Shown here: positions 1-9,701 of the stretch, one piece after another
Position numbering within the stretch: the stretch's first letter is position 1
How the letters are laid out: each line of letters starts with the position of its first letter
NCBI RefSeq assembly: GCF_017308975.1
Contig: NZ_JADWPD010000006.1
Coordinates: 186,001-250,000, forward strand
Reading direction: 5' to 3'
Origin: Amycolatopsis sp. MtRt-6
GTDB taxonomy: Bacteria; Actinomycetota; Actinomycetes; Mycobacteriales; Pseudonocardiaceae
Length of the DNA: 64,000 nt
Notes under the pieces: model-generated
What the model was told of the DNA's origin: nothing
Databases searched by the model: none
What the model saw: the letters and a program-made list of their open reading frames with translations, nothing else
Position numbers and translations under genes: made by a program

Positions 1-129
1 GGGCTTTCGCATGATCACGCTTGGTGACCTCCGCTGGCGCCTCCGGGTGGTTGCGACGTCCGGCGCTGCCGTCCGGGTAAAGGATTGCCTACCCTTGGCG
101 GGGGATGGGCTCGCGGGTTGGAGGAAGGC

Positions 130-426
130 ATGTCGAAGAAGACTCTGCTCATCTTGGGCGCCATCGGCCTGGTCATCGTCGTGTACGCCATGAACACGGA
201 CAAGCAGGCATCGGGGGCGTCGGCCACGGGCTGCAAGGTGACGGTGACGGCGGACGTCCTGAACGCCCGCGAGGCGGCCGACGGAAACGCGAAGATCGTC
301 GGCAAGTACCTGCGCGACGCCCAGTTCGACGCGATGCCGGGCGTGCAGAACGGCTTCCGCAAGGTGGCCGACGACAAGTGGGTGGCGGCGGAGTTCACCC
401 AGCCGATGGCCGGCTCGACCTGCTGA
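130..426 (+). CDS. Small membrane-anchored SH3-like domain protein
   Basis: This 98-residue protein has one N-terminal hydrophobic segment (about residues 5-20), followed by a roughly 60-residue domain with a VTADVLNAREAAD stretch. That stretch resembles the first strand and loop of bacterial SH3 (SH3b) domains. The most likely topology is a membrane anchor with the domain outside the cell, perhaps contacting peptidoglycan; this is inferred from the family. The ATG at 130 is preceded by GGAGGAAGG at a good distance, which favours it over upstream starts. The gene stands alone and faces an MBL gene across a long empty region. The SH3 assignment is moderate and no partner is visible. Confidence 0.65.
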   Translation: MSKKTLLILGAIGLVIVVYAMNTDKQASGASATGCKVTVTADVLNAREAADGNAKIVGKYLRDAQFDAMPGVQNGFRKVADDKWVAAEFTQPMAGSTC

Positions 427-990
427 GGTCTCTCGTTCTTGCTTCTTTGCGTCCTTTGGCGCGCCCGGTTTTTGTCGGTGGTCGGTGGTAGAAGTGACCA
501 GGTCGAAAACCGCAGGTGGCGGCGTCGGGTCGCCGGGAAGGAGGGCACGTCCGGGGGCGGGCGACAACTGAATCGCGGTGTCTGTGAGGTCTCCAGGGGG
601 AGTCTCACGGGCCGGATGGCAGACGGGGGCGAGCCTTGGCGCCGGGCGTTCGGACGGGGGTCGGAGCGCGGCTGGGGTCCGCTTGGCCGGGCCGGTGGTG
701 GCTGTGGGGACAGCGCGCGCCGGAGTTCTGGCTGCGGGGTTGGTTCGCCTGGGTGTTGTCGACGGCGGTCGAGCTGGGTCGGGTTCGGGAGCCGGTTGGT
801 TGTGCGAGCTTGCCGGCGGGGGCCTGCCGGCGGGTTCCAGGCCGCGCCGGCGGCGGGAGCTGGCTATGGGAGCTGGTTGTGGAGCGCCCGCGGTAGATCG
901 CAGCACTCGAGCCGGGCTGCGATCGGAAGCCGGCTGCGATCGGAAGCGGGCTGGGGTTGCGAAGCCGGCTTGCGCGGCGCTCGCTGCGTC
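427..990. other. Gene-poor GC-rich spacer
   Basis: About 560 bases with no convincing gene. All frames are open only because the region is very G-rich. Near its end a short imperfect tandem duplication (CTGCGATCGGAAGC at about 917-950) leads into the pentanucleotide array. I see no promoter or RNA gene. Confidence 0.5.
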
Positions 991-1140
991 CGAGCCGAGC
1001 CGAGCCGAGCCGAGCCGAGCCGAGCCGAGCCGAGCCGAGCCGAGCCGAGCCGAGCCGAGCCGAGCCGAGCCGAGCCGAGCCGAGCCGAGCCGAGCCGAGC
1101 CGAGCCGAGCCGAGCCGAGCCGAGCCGAGCCGAGCCGAGC
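991..1140. repeat. Pentanucleotide microsatellite, 30 perfect copies of CGAGC
   Basis: Exactly 150 bases made of 30 uninterrupted CGAGC units. The array ends one base from the stop codon of the minus-strand MBL gene, so it would be transcribed as the start of that gene's 3' untranslated region. It contains no stop codon in any frame, which creates long false reading frames rich in Arg-Ala-Glu-Pro-Ser. Perfect identity over 30 units implies recent slippage. Confidence 0.97.
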
Positions 1141-1141
1141 G

Positions 1142-1894
1142 TCAGAGCTCGATCGTGAGGTCCTCCTCCGCGACCAGCACCTCGCCACCGAACCGGGCGC
1201 GGGCCTCCTCGGCCGCCGCCGGGCGGTCGGTGCCGGGCCAAAAGTGCGTCAGCAGCAACCGGCGGGCGCCCGCCTGCGCTGCCCAGTGGCCCGCCTCCGC
1301 CGCCGTCATCAGGTAGCGGGGTTCCGGCGGCTGGGTGCGGAGGGTCGCGTCGCAGATGAACAGGTCCGCGTCGCGGCCGAGCTCGGCCAGCGTCGGCGAC
1401 GGTCCCGTGTCGCCCGTGTACGCCACCGTCAGCCCGGGCGCCGTCAAGCGCACGCCGAAGTTCGGCTGGTGGTGCGGCAGCGGGTGCGGCGTCATGCGGA
1501 ACGGCCCGATGTCGGCCGGCTCGGCCAGGTCGCGCACCTCGAACAGCGTCTCCGGGTGCGGCCGGGGCTCCATCGCCTCGAGCCGGCGGACGGTGCCCGG
1601 CGTGCAGTGCAGCGGCAGCCGTGCCGACGGCTCGCCGGCCTGGACCGTGTAGTGCCACGCCCGGCCCAGCGCGCTCACGTCCGCGCAGTGGTCCGGGTGC
1701 TCGTGCGTCACGATCACCGCGTCCGGCAGCCCGTCGCGGCAATGCGCGAACAAGCGCGGCGCCGCTCCGTACCCGAGGTCGAGTACGACGCGAAAACCGT
1801 TGTGCTCCAAGAGAAATCCGGCACACGCGCGACCGGCCTCCGGCCACGCCCCGCAACTGCCCAGCACGGTCAGCCGGCTCACCGCTCCACCCAT
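1142..1894 (-). CDS. MBL-fold metallo-hydrolase
   Basis: A 250-residue protein with the metallo-beta-lactamase signature HEHPDH at residues 64-69 (H64, H66, D68, H69). Further metal ligands are likely in the YTGDTG and LTHFWPG segments. The overall pattern resembles RNase Z/ElaC-like and phosphodiesterase MBL enzymes; the substrate cannot be told from sequence. The ATG at 1894 is used; a GTG five codons in (VSRLTVLGSC) is an alternative. It is divergent from the exonuclease III gene with only 45 bases between them, so their promoters overlap. Its stop codon abuts the CGAGC array. Confidence 0.85.
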   Translation of the reverse strand: MGGAVSRLTVLGSCGAWPEAGRACAGFLLEHNGFRVVLDLGYGAAPRLFAHCRDGLPDAVIVTHEHPDHCADVSALGRAWHYTVQAGEPSARLPLHCTPGTVRRLEAMEPRPHPETLFEVRDLAEPADIGPFRMTPHPLPHHQPNFGVRLTAPGLTVAYTGDTGPSPTLAELGRDADLFICDATLRTQPPEPRYLMTAAEAGHWAAQAGARRLLLTHFWPGTDRPAAAEEARARFGGEVLVAEEDLTIEL

Positions 1895-1926
1895 GCCCGG
1901 CAGTCTCGCAGAGCGGCCCCGGCAGG

Positions 1927-1932
1927 TAGCGT
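1927..1932 (+). promoter_or_regulatory. Putative -10 element for leaderless exonuclease III mRNA
   Basis: TAGCGT fits the actinobacterial TANNNT -10 pattern and ends 7 nt before the GTG at 1940, the spacing expected if transcription starts at the start codon. No good -35 is visible. Confidence 0.4.
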
Positions 1933-1939
1933 GCAACGT

Positions 1940-2743
1940 GTGCTGACCGTCTCCACCGTGAACGTCAACGGCCTCCGCGCCGCCGCCAAAAAGGGCTTCG
2001 TCGAGTGGCTCGCCGCCACGAAGGCCGACGTCGTCGCCTGCCAGGAGGTGCGGGCCGACGCCAGTCAGCTGCCCGCCGAGGTCGTCGAGCCCGACGGGTG
2101 GTTCTCGGTGCACGCGCCGTCGGCCGTCAAGGGGCGCAACGGCGTCGCCGTCTACAGCCGCGTCGAACCCGAAGAGGTGCGCATCGGCTTCGGGGAGCCC
2201 GAGTTCGAGGACAGCGGTCGCTACCTCGAGGTGCACCTGCCGAACGTCGTGGTCGCGAGCCTCTACCTGCCCAGCGGGGACGTCGGCACCGAACGCCAGG
2301 ACGAAAAGGAACGCTTCATGGCCGCGTTCCTGCCCTACCTCGTCGAGCTGCGGGCGAAGGCCGCCGCGGCCGGGCGAGAGGCCGTCGTCGTCGGGGACTG
2401 GAACATCGCCTACGACACCGTCGACCTCAAGAACTGGCGCGGCAACCGCAAGAACTCCGGCTTCCTGCCCGAGGAACGCGCCTGGCTCGGCCGCGTCTAC
2501 ACCGAGGCCGGCTACACCGACGTCCAGCGCCGGCTCGACCCGGACGGCCCCGGCCCGTACACCTGGTGGTCCTACCGCGGGCAGGCCTTCGACAACGACT
2601 CCGGCTGGCGCATCGACTGCCAGCTCGCGACCCCGGGGCTCGCCGAGAAGGTCGTCGAGGTCGTGGTCGAGCGGGCGGCCGCCTACGACCAGCGCTGGTC
2701 CGATCACGCGCCGGTCACCGCGACCTACGACATCGACTTCTAG
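1940..2743 (+). CDS. xthA: Exodeoxyribonuclease III (AP endonuclease family)
   Basis: A 267-residue EEP-superfamily nuclease for base-excision repair: it nicks abasic sites and degrades 3' ends of double-stranded DNA. Visible motifs are NVNGLR near residue 8, the metal-binding Glu in CQEVRAD (E36), VGDWNIAYD (D153, N155), the KNWRGNRKNSGF segment typical of bacterial ExoIII, and the C-terminal SDHAPV with the Asp-His pair (D255, H256). All catalytic residues are present. The GTG at 1940 is preferred because a TANNNT element lies 7 nt upstream; a GTG at 1931 is also in frame. Divergent from the MBL hydrolase. Confidence 0.92.
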   Translation: MLTVSTVNVNGLRAAAKKGFVEWLAATKADVVACQEVRADASQLPAEVVEPDGWFSVHAPSAVKGRNGVAVYSRVEPEEVRIGFGEPEFEDSGRYLEVHLPNVVVASLYLPSGDVGTERQDEKERFMAAFLPYLVELRAKAAAAGREAVVVGDWNIAYDTVDLKNWRGNRKNSGFLPEERAWLGRVYTEAGYTDVQRRLDPDGPGPYTWWSYRGQAFDNDSGWRIDCQLATPGLAEKVVEVVVERAAAYDQRWSDHAPVTATYDIDF

Positions 2744-3047
2744 CCACCACTATCCGGTGAACGGCCTGCCGAACAGCGGCAAAGCCCAGCGTGCACCGGC
2801 ATTGCGAACGACGAGTGAGCCTGACCGGCCACGCTCTACTTCAGGTAGTAGTTCACGGCCGCAAAACCACCCACCCGGGTGGTCAGAGTGAACCCTGGGG
2901 GCGCCCGGACCGTATAACCGGATGAGCGCTACTCTCGCTCCCGAGTTGATCAGAACCGACAGGTCTTGACACGCTCGGTAGTTTTCTGACCAGTAGCACG
3001 CAACGTCTCACTCGGATGGGTGAGCGTTACTCGCGGGAGGCACTCCG
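2744..3047. other. Intergenic region with a small palindrome and weak promoter motifs
   Basis: About 300 bases without a gene. They hold the palindrome CCACCCGGGTGG (2871-2882) and a TTGACA at 2966-2971 that could be the -35 of the downstream membrane gene, with no matching -10 at 17 nt (TAGCAC lies 22 nt away). GGGAGG at 3035-3040 is the ribosome binding site of the next gene. Confidence 0.45.
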
Positions 3048-4893
<1,846 letters not shown>

Positions 4894-4912
4894 CCAGGGG
4901 GCCAGGGGCACC

Positions 4913-5039
4913 GCCCCGAAACTTCCCCGCCCTCCCTGGGGGGCGTGCCCAAGTCCAGTCTATCGGTGCCTACCGACGAAACCGGGTTTCGCGGCCGGGA
5001 ACAAGCATCCTGTCCACAACTGCCCCAGCCTGTGGACAG
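4913..5039. repeat. Intergenic element, copy A, with paired DnaA-box-like sites
   Basis: Shares ordered blocks with 24536-24662: GCCCCGAAAC (offset 0), GTCCAG (40), TATCGG (48), GACG (62), TGTCCACA (98) and TGTGGA (118). The last two form a perfect 9-bp inverted repeat, CTGTCCACA and TGTGGACAG, separated by 12 nt. Each arm is one mismatch from the actinobacterial DnaA box TTGTCCACA. A C-rich/G-rich segment between offsets 10 and 35 can also pair. Function unknown. Confidence 0.6.
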
Positions 5040-5081
5040 AAGCCCCGGTAGGGCGAACCTCCCTCACCTGAGCCGCTCGCG

Positions 5082-5110
5082 TTGCGGGGTTCACGGTGCG
5101 TGGTTAGCGT
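5082..5110 (+). promoter_or_regulatory. Promoter of the YihY gene, leaderless
   Basis: TTGCGG at 5082-5087 and TAGCGT at 5105-5110 are separated by 17 nt. The -10 ends 6 nt before the GTG at 5117, so the mRNA probably begins at the start codon. There is no Shine-Dalgarno sequence. Confidence 0.6.
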
Positions 5111-5116
5111 TTCACG

Positions 5117-6127
5117 GTGGCGACCGAAGAAAAGGAAAAGCTGCTGCCGCGGCTGCGGCGGAAGTACCCGTGGCTCGATCACCTCATCCGGGCCAACGAC
5201 GCCTTCACCGAGCGGTACGGCAACCACTACGCCGCCGCCATCACCTACTTCAGCGTGCTCTCCGTCTTTCCGCTGTTCATGGTCGCCTTCGCCGTTGTCG
5301 GGCTCGTCGTCAACCACGACCAGACGATCATCGCGAAGATCACCGACGGCATCAACAACTCCGTGCCCGAAGGTCTCAAGGACCTCGTCAACGGCATCGT
5401 CAAGGGCGCGCTCGACTCCGGCGGCGGGATCGGGATCTTCGGCCTCCTCATCGCCCTTTACTCCGGCATCGGCTGGATGTCGAACCTGCGGGACGCCCTC
5501 ACCGCGCAGTGGGGCCAGGAAAAACAACCGCAGCCGATCGTCAAGCAGACGCTCAAGGACCTCGTCGCGCTGATCGGGCTCGGCGTCGCCCTCGTCGTCT
5601 CCTTCGCGCTGACCGCCGTCGGGGGTGGCGTTGGGCAGTTCCTGCTCGAACTCGTCGGGCTCGAACAGGCCACCTGGGCCATCGTGCTGCTCCGCGGGGC
5701 GACCATCGTGCTCGGGCTCGCCGCGAACACCCTCGTCTTCGTCTGGGTGATCGCCCGCCTGCCGCGGGAACGCGTCGCGCTGCGCAGTGCCGTCAAGGGC
5801 GCCGTCGTCGCCGCCATCGGGTTCGTCATCCTGCAGCAAGTCGGGTCGATCTACCTGGCCAGCGTCACGAAGTCGCCGTCGGCCGCGCTGTTCGGGCCGG
5901 TCATCGGTCTTCTCGTCTTCGCGAACCTCGTCTCGCGGTTCCTCCTGCTCATCACGGCGTGGACCGCGACGGCCAAGGAGAACGAACGCAAGGTCATCGC
6001 GCCCCCGCCGCCCGTGCGGCTCGAGCAGCACGTCACCGTGCAGCGCGGACCCGGCCTCGGCGCCGTCGCCGGGGCCTTCAGCGCCGGCGCGCTGCTCGCG
6101 TGGCTCGGCGGCCGACGGCGGTCCTGA
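5117..6127 (+). CDS. YihY/BrkB-family inner membrane protein
   Basis: A 336-residue polytopic membrane protein with about six membrane segments. The N-terminal TERYGNHYAAAITYFSVLSVFPLFM is the family hallmark (Y-A-A-A-I-T-Y-F-S-x-x-S-x-F-P-L). Family members have been mislabelled ribonuclease BN; the true role is unknown. The C-terminal tail after about residue 285 is cytosolic and contains KENERK followed by a Pro/Arg-rich stretch. The GTG start is fixed by a leaderless promoter. It is convergent with the D,D-carboxypeptidase gene. Confidence 0.88.
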   Translation: MATEEKEKLLPRLRRKYPWLDHLIRANDAFTERYGNHYAAAITYFSVLSVFPLFMVAFAVVGLVVNHDQTIIAKITDGINNSVPEGLKDLVNGIVKGALDSGGGIGIFGLLIALYSGIGWMSNLRDALTAQWGQEKQPQPIVKQTLKDLVALIGLGVALVVSFALTAVGGGVGQFLLELVGLEQATWAIVLLRGATIVLGLAANTLVFVWVIARLPRERVALRSAVKGAVVAAIGFVILQQVGSIYLASVTKSPSAALFGPVIGLLVFANLVSRFLLLITAWTATAKENERKVIAPPPPVRLEQHVTVQRGPGLGAVAGAFSAGALLAWLGGRRRS

Positions 6128-6194
6128 CCGAGGGATGCCCGCACGCCGGCTGGCTCTTCGCGGACGGACCAGCTGTGACGGGCCCCGGTTTCCG

Positions 6195-7439
6195 CTAGCC
6201 CGCGGCCCTCTTGCGCTGGTGCCCGACCACGAACCCGCCGACGATGATCAGGAACACCACCAGCGTGATGATCCAGCCGGTGACGCCGAACGGGTCCTCC
6301 TTCGCCGCCGAGGCGGCCGAGGACGTGCTGCCGTTGCCGGTGCCGCCGTCGGCGAGCTCCGCGGGGTCGCCGTCCGGTGCCGTCACGGTCGGCGCCTGGT
6401 AGGTGATCTGGCCGACCGGCACGGCCCGGTCGGCTTCCAGCGCGAAGCCGTAGTCGAGCAGCTTCGCCGCCTGGTCGACCACCTTGGTCGGCTTCTGCTC
6501 GGCGCGCAGCATGACGACCGCGAGCCGCTTCCCCTTGCGCTGCGCCGCGCCGACGTAGGTGTGGCGGGCGTCGTCGGTGAAACCGGTCTTGCCGCCGAGG
6601 AAGCCGGGGTAGACGCCGAGCAGCTTGTTGTCGTTGTAGATCGGGATCGCCGGCTTGCCGCCGGTCGGCGGGATCTCGAAGCTCTTCGTCGCGACGACCT
6701 TCGCGAACTCCGGCTGCTTCATCGCGTAGTGGAAGATCAGGCTGATGTCGTACGCCGAGGTCGACATGCCCGGCCCGTCCAGGCCCGACGGCGTCGCGGC
6801 ACGCGTGTCGAGCGCGCCGATCTTCGCGGCCAGCGCGTTCATCTTCGCCACCGTGGCGTCGACCCCGCCGAGCGCCGTGGCGAACGCGTGCGCGACGTCG
6901 TTGCCCGAGTGCATCAGCAGGCCGTGCAGCAGCTGGTCGACGGTGTACCGGCCGCCGGCGACGAGGCCCATGCAGGTGCACTCCTGCTCGGCGTCCTCCT
7001 TCGTCGCGACGATCGGCTGCTGCGGGTCGAGCTGGGTGACGACGACCAGCGCGAGCAGCGTCTTGATCAGCGACGCGGGCCGCTGCCGGGCGTGCGGGTC
7101 CTTCGCCGCGATGACCGCGCCGGTGTCGAGGTCCTGCACCAGCCACGACGCCGCGGTGTTGCCGTCCGGCGGGTTGAGCGCGCCGTCCGGGGTGATGAGG
7201 CCGCACTCGGCCATCCGGTCGCCACCGGCCGGGACCGCGGGCACGGCCAGCGGAGCCGGTGACGGCTGGCCCGGCGCGGGCCTTTCCGACGTGTCGACCG
7301 GCGGCGGGGGTGCCTGGCGGTTCGCGCACTGGCCCTGCTGCGGCGCGGCGGCGGCCATGGCCGGCGTGCTCAGGGCCAGGAGGGCGGCGGCGAGCGTCGT
7401 CGTGAAGACCTTGAGCGACCGGGAGACAACGGAGTGCAC
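6195..7439 (-). CDS. D-alanyl-D-alanine carboxypeptidase (S11 family, PBP5-like)
   Basis: A 414-residue penicillin-binding carboxypeptidase that trims the terminal D-Ala of peptidoglycan stems. It has a signal peptide (residues 1-30), a Pro-rich linker, the serine motif SLIK (S123, K126), SGN at 178-180 and KTG at 284-286. A C-terminal membrane segment (about 384-406) ends in HQRKRAAG, giving a periplasm-facing enzyme anchored at its C-terminus. A TAGATT element ends 6 nt before the GTG start at 7439, so the mRNA is probably leaderless. Divergent from the SCO4848-type gene, a pairing also known in Streptomyces. Confidence 0.93.
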   Translation of the reverse strand: MHSVVSRSLKVFTTTLAAALLALSTPAMAAAAPQQGQCANRQAPPPPVDTSERPAPGQPSPAPLAVPAVPAGGDRMAECGLITPDGALNPPDGNTAASWLVQDLDTGAVIAAKDPHARQRPASLIKTLLALVVVTQLDPQQPIVATKEDAEQECTCMGLVAGGRYTVDQLLHGLLMHSGNDVAHAFATALGGVDATVAKMNALAAKIGALDTRAATPSGLDGPGMSTSAYDISLIFHYAMKQPEFAKVVATKSFEIPPTGGKPAIPIYNDNKLLGVYPGFLGGKTGFTDDARHTYVGAAQRKGKRLAVVMLRAEQKPTKVVDQAAKLLDYGFALEADRAVPVGQITYQAPTVTAPDGDPAELADGGTGNGSTSSAASAAKEDPFGVTGWIITLVVFLIIVGGFVVGHQRKRAAG

Positions 7440-7445
7440 CCACGC

Positions 7446-7451
7446 AATCTA
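7446..7451 (-). promoter_or_regulatory. Putative -10 element for leaderless D,D-carboxypeptidase mRNA
   Basis: On the minus strand TAGATT (TANNNT) ends 6 nt before the GTG at 7439. The 41-bp divergent region also holds CATACT at 7470-7475 on the plus strand, 5 nt before the next gene's ATG. Confidence 0.45.
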
Positions 7452-7480
7452 GCGCCGCGACCGCCGCCGCATACTGGGGC

Positions 7481-7720
7481 ATGCGCATTTCACGCGGCAC
7501 CTCGCTGTTCCTGCTGGCCTTCGGTGTGTGGTCGTGGATCATCTGGATCACCTTCGCCAAGAACCTCTGGGACAGCGACCGGGCCTGGACCCCCGACGGC
7601 TCGCCCACCGCCTACTTCGTCGTGCACGCCGTGCTGACCGTCGTCTCGTTCGTGCTCGGCACGATCATCGGCGTGCTCGGCTGGCGCGGCGTGCGCGCGA
7701 ATTCACGCGTCGACGCCTGA
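7481..7720 (+). CDS. SCO4848-family membrane protein
   Basis: A 79-residue protein with two membrane segments (about residues 8-26 and 46-68), joined by a loop KNLWDSDRAWTPDGSPTAY. Length, loop sequence and position beside a D-alanyl-D-alanine carboxypeptidase all match the actinobacterial SCO4848 family, whose role is unknown. The neighbourhood suggests a cell-envelope function. CATACT sits 5 nt before the ATG, so this mRNA may also be nearly leaderless. Confidence 0.85.
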   Translation: MRISRGTSLFLLAFGVWSWIIWITFAKNLWDSDRAWTPDGSPTAYFVVHAVLTVVSFVLGTIIGVLGWRGVRANSRVDA

Positions 7721-7790
7721 ATCCCCTCCTTGGTCGGTGGCGCGGCCCGGCGGCCCGGTTTAGGTTGGCGCCACCGAACCTGGAGGTGGA

Positions 7791-9188
7791 ATGTCCCGTT
7801 TACGTCGAATGGCGGCCCCGCTCGTGCTGGCCGTCGGAGGCGGCCTGTTCGCGGCGGCCCCGGCCGCGGAGGCCGCGCCGGTCGCCTGCGACACGACGAG
7901 CACGCCGTACACCTACGTCGTGACGTACCAGCCGGGCACCCGCGAGCCGGCCGTCGACAAGGAACTGGCGGCCAAGTGCGGCACGAAGGTCGCCTACTAC
8001 GCCGAAATCGGTGTCGCGATCGCGAGCTCGCGCAACGCGGACTTCCAGCAGAAGATCGGCGTCTACCGGGCCTATTCGGGCGCCAAGGACGTGGCTTCCC
8101 AGGGCGCCGCGGCTTCCGCCCGCTCGCTGGGCGCGGTGCGGACGCTGGAGGACACGCGGTCCGTGGCCGCCGCCGGTGACCTGTCCGCGCAGCAGTGGGA
8201 CATGAAGGCGATCCACGCGCCCGAAGCGAACAAGATCTACCAGGGCAGCCGCGCGGTGACGGTCGGCGTGCTCGACTCGGGCATCGAGGCGACGCACCCG
8301 GCGCTGAAGGCGGCCGTCGACCCGGCCGCTTCGGCGGGCTGCGTCACCGGGGCACCGGATTCGACGCCGGCCTCCTGGGCACCGACGACGTCGGACCACG
8401 GCACGCACGTGGCGGGCACGATCGCGGGCAAGGACCCGGCGGCGGGCTTCACGGGCGTCGCCCCGGGCGTGCGGCTGGCCGCGGTGAAGGTCGTCAACGA
8501 CTCGGGCTACATCTTCCCGGAGTCGGCGGTCTGCGGGTTCGTGTGGGCGGCCCGGCACGGGTTCGCGGTGACGAACAACAGCTACTACATCGACCCGGGC
8601 CTGTTCTACTGCCCGAAGCAGCCGGGCGACGCGGCGGCGTTCGAGGCGGTCCGCCGGGCGGTGGAGTTCTCGACACGCCGCGGCGTGCTGAACGTGGCGG
8701 CGGCGGGCAACGACAGCCTCGACACGACGAAGCCGGAGACGGACCCCAACCGCCCCCACCCGGTGGACTCGACGTGCGGCATCCTCCCGAAGGCGATCGA
8801 CGGCGTCGTGAACGTGTCGTCGGTCGGCTACGCGGGCACGAAGTCGGGCTTCAGCAACTACGGCGACATCGACGTGACGGCACCCGGCGGCGACTTCGCC
8901 CAGACGCCACCGGAGGGCGCCGGCCCGGCATGCCCGCTGTCAACGGTGGTCGGCGGCAAGTACGGCTCGAAGTGCGGCACGTCAATGGCCTCCCCGCACG
9001 CAGCGGGCGTGGCGGCGCTGATCGCATCCCGCCACCGCGGAATCCCCCCGCAGCTGCTGGCCAAGGTCCTGGAGAGCGAAGCGGACGCGGTGAAGTGCGC
9101 GGCCACGGACACGGCCTGCACGGGCCCGGCGAAGAACAACTCGTACTACGGCCACGGCCTGGTGGACGCCCTGGACGCAGTGCGCTGA
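7791..9188 (+). CDS. Secreted S8-family serine peptidase (subtilase)
   Basis: A 465-residue precursor: signal peptide (about 1-29), an N-terminal prodomain (about 35-130), then the catalytic domain. The catalytic triad is visible: D162 in VGVLDSGIE, H203 in SDHGTHVAG and S398 in CGTSMASPHAAGV, with the oxyanion Asn in AAAGNDS (N307). The catalytic domain contains several Cys residues, probably forming disulfides outside the cell. GGAGGTGG precedes the ATG. A large inverted repeat follows the stop codon. A general extracellular protease is likely; the substrate is unknown. Confidence 0.93.
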   Translation: MSRLRRMAAPLVLAVGGGLFAAAPAAEAAPVACDTTSTPYTYVVTYQPGTREPAVDKELAAKCGTKVAYYAEIGVAIASSRNADFQQKIGVYRAYSGAKDVASQGAAASARSLGAVRTLEDTRSVAAAGDLSAQQWDMKAIHAPEANKIYQGSRAVTVGVLDSGIEATHPALKAAVDPAASAGCVTGAPDSTPASWAPTTSDHGTHVAGTIAGKDPAAGFTGVAPGVRLAAVKVVNDSGYIFPESAVCGFVWAARHGFAVTNNSYYIDPGLFYCPKQPGDAAAFEAVRRAVEFSTRRGVLNVAAAGNDSLDTTKPETDPNRPHPVDSTCGILPKAIDGVVNVSSVGYAGTKSGFSNYGDIDVTAPGGDFAQTPPEGAGPACPLSTVVGGKYGSKCGTSMASPHAAGVAALIASRHRGIPPQLLAKVLESEADAVKCAATDTACTGPAKNNSYYGHGLVDALDAVR

Positions 9189-9226
9189 CCGGATGACGGG
9201 AGCACCCCGGACCCAGCAAAGGAGCA

Positions 9227-9366
9227 GGGTGGTCATCCCGTCGCCTGAGGCCGTGAAATCACTTTGAGCCGGGCCCGCAACACACAGCGCAACGCGAGGG
9301 GACAGCGCAAGCTTGCGGGCCCGGCTCAAAGTGATAGGCCTCGTTCAGGCGACGGGATGACCACCC
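9227..9366. repeat. Large intergenic inverted repeat (possible bidirectional terminator)
   Basis: Two nested perfect arm pairs: 9227-9248 with 9345-9366 (22 bp) and 9258-9280 with 9313-9335 (23 bp), separated by a 9-nt imperfect segment on each side. The loop is about 32 nt (9281-9312). The structure lies between the convergent subtilase and sdhB genes. A 13-bp motif, GAGGGGACAGCGC, occurs once in the loop (9296-9308) and once downstream (about 9388-9400). Confidence 0.9.
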
Positions 9367-9516
9367 AGCGGCCCACCTCTCAAACGTGAGGGGACAGCGC
9401 TCCCCGTGGTCATCCCAGAGCCTGCCCGTCCGGCGAGGACAATCTTTTTTGCCACGGCAGGCTTCTGCCGCGGCTGGGCTGCGGGTCCGACCTCCCCCGC
9501 CCCTCCGTTCGGATTG
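9367..9516. other. Intergenic stretch with short hairpins
   Basis: Continues the repeat-rich spacer between the subtilase and sdhB. It holds the second GAGGGGACAGCGC copy and a second TGGTCATCCC (about 9405-9414, also at 9230-9239), plus a run CTTTTTT near 9443-9449. No gene seen. Confidence 0.5.
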
Positions 9517-9580
9517 TCAGTCGCCGCCCGGGTTTGTCAAGGCGGGAAAGCGTGCCTTGACAAACCCGGTCGTCGACTGA
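9517..9580. terminator. Strong hairpin downstream of sdhB
   Basis: A perfect 16-bp stem (9528-9543 with 9554-9569) with a 10-nt loop, extended by a second 7-bp pair (9517-9523 with 9574-9580). It lies 120 bp beyond the sdhB stop codon on the minus strand. A factor-independent terminator without a clear U tract is the simplest reading. Confidence 0.6.
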
Positions 9581-9701
9581 AGAGAAGGCTGGGATGAGGG
9601 GCGGGGGAGGCCTGGTGACGTCGTTGGTCGGCTCGCGTTGCCGGCCGCCGGTTCGCCTTCTTTCTCTCTCCCCCCCCCGGCCCTCCCCGTGCCTCTAGAA
9701 C

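Noticed and set aside
439-1158. Long plus-strand frame made of Arg-Ala-Glu-Pro-Ser repeats across the CGAGC array
   Set aside because: The pentanucleotide unit has no stop in any frame on either strand, so all frames stay open. There is no ribosome binding site or conserved sequence, and one such frame runs into the real exonuclease III gene.
5002-5045. Replication origin at the DnaA-box-like pair
   Set aside because: Only two boxes are present and no dnaA or dnaN lies nearby. The second copy at 24.6 kb shows that this is a repeated element.
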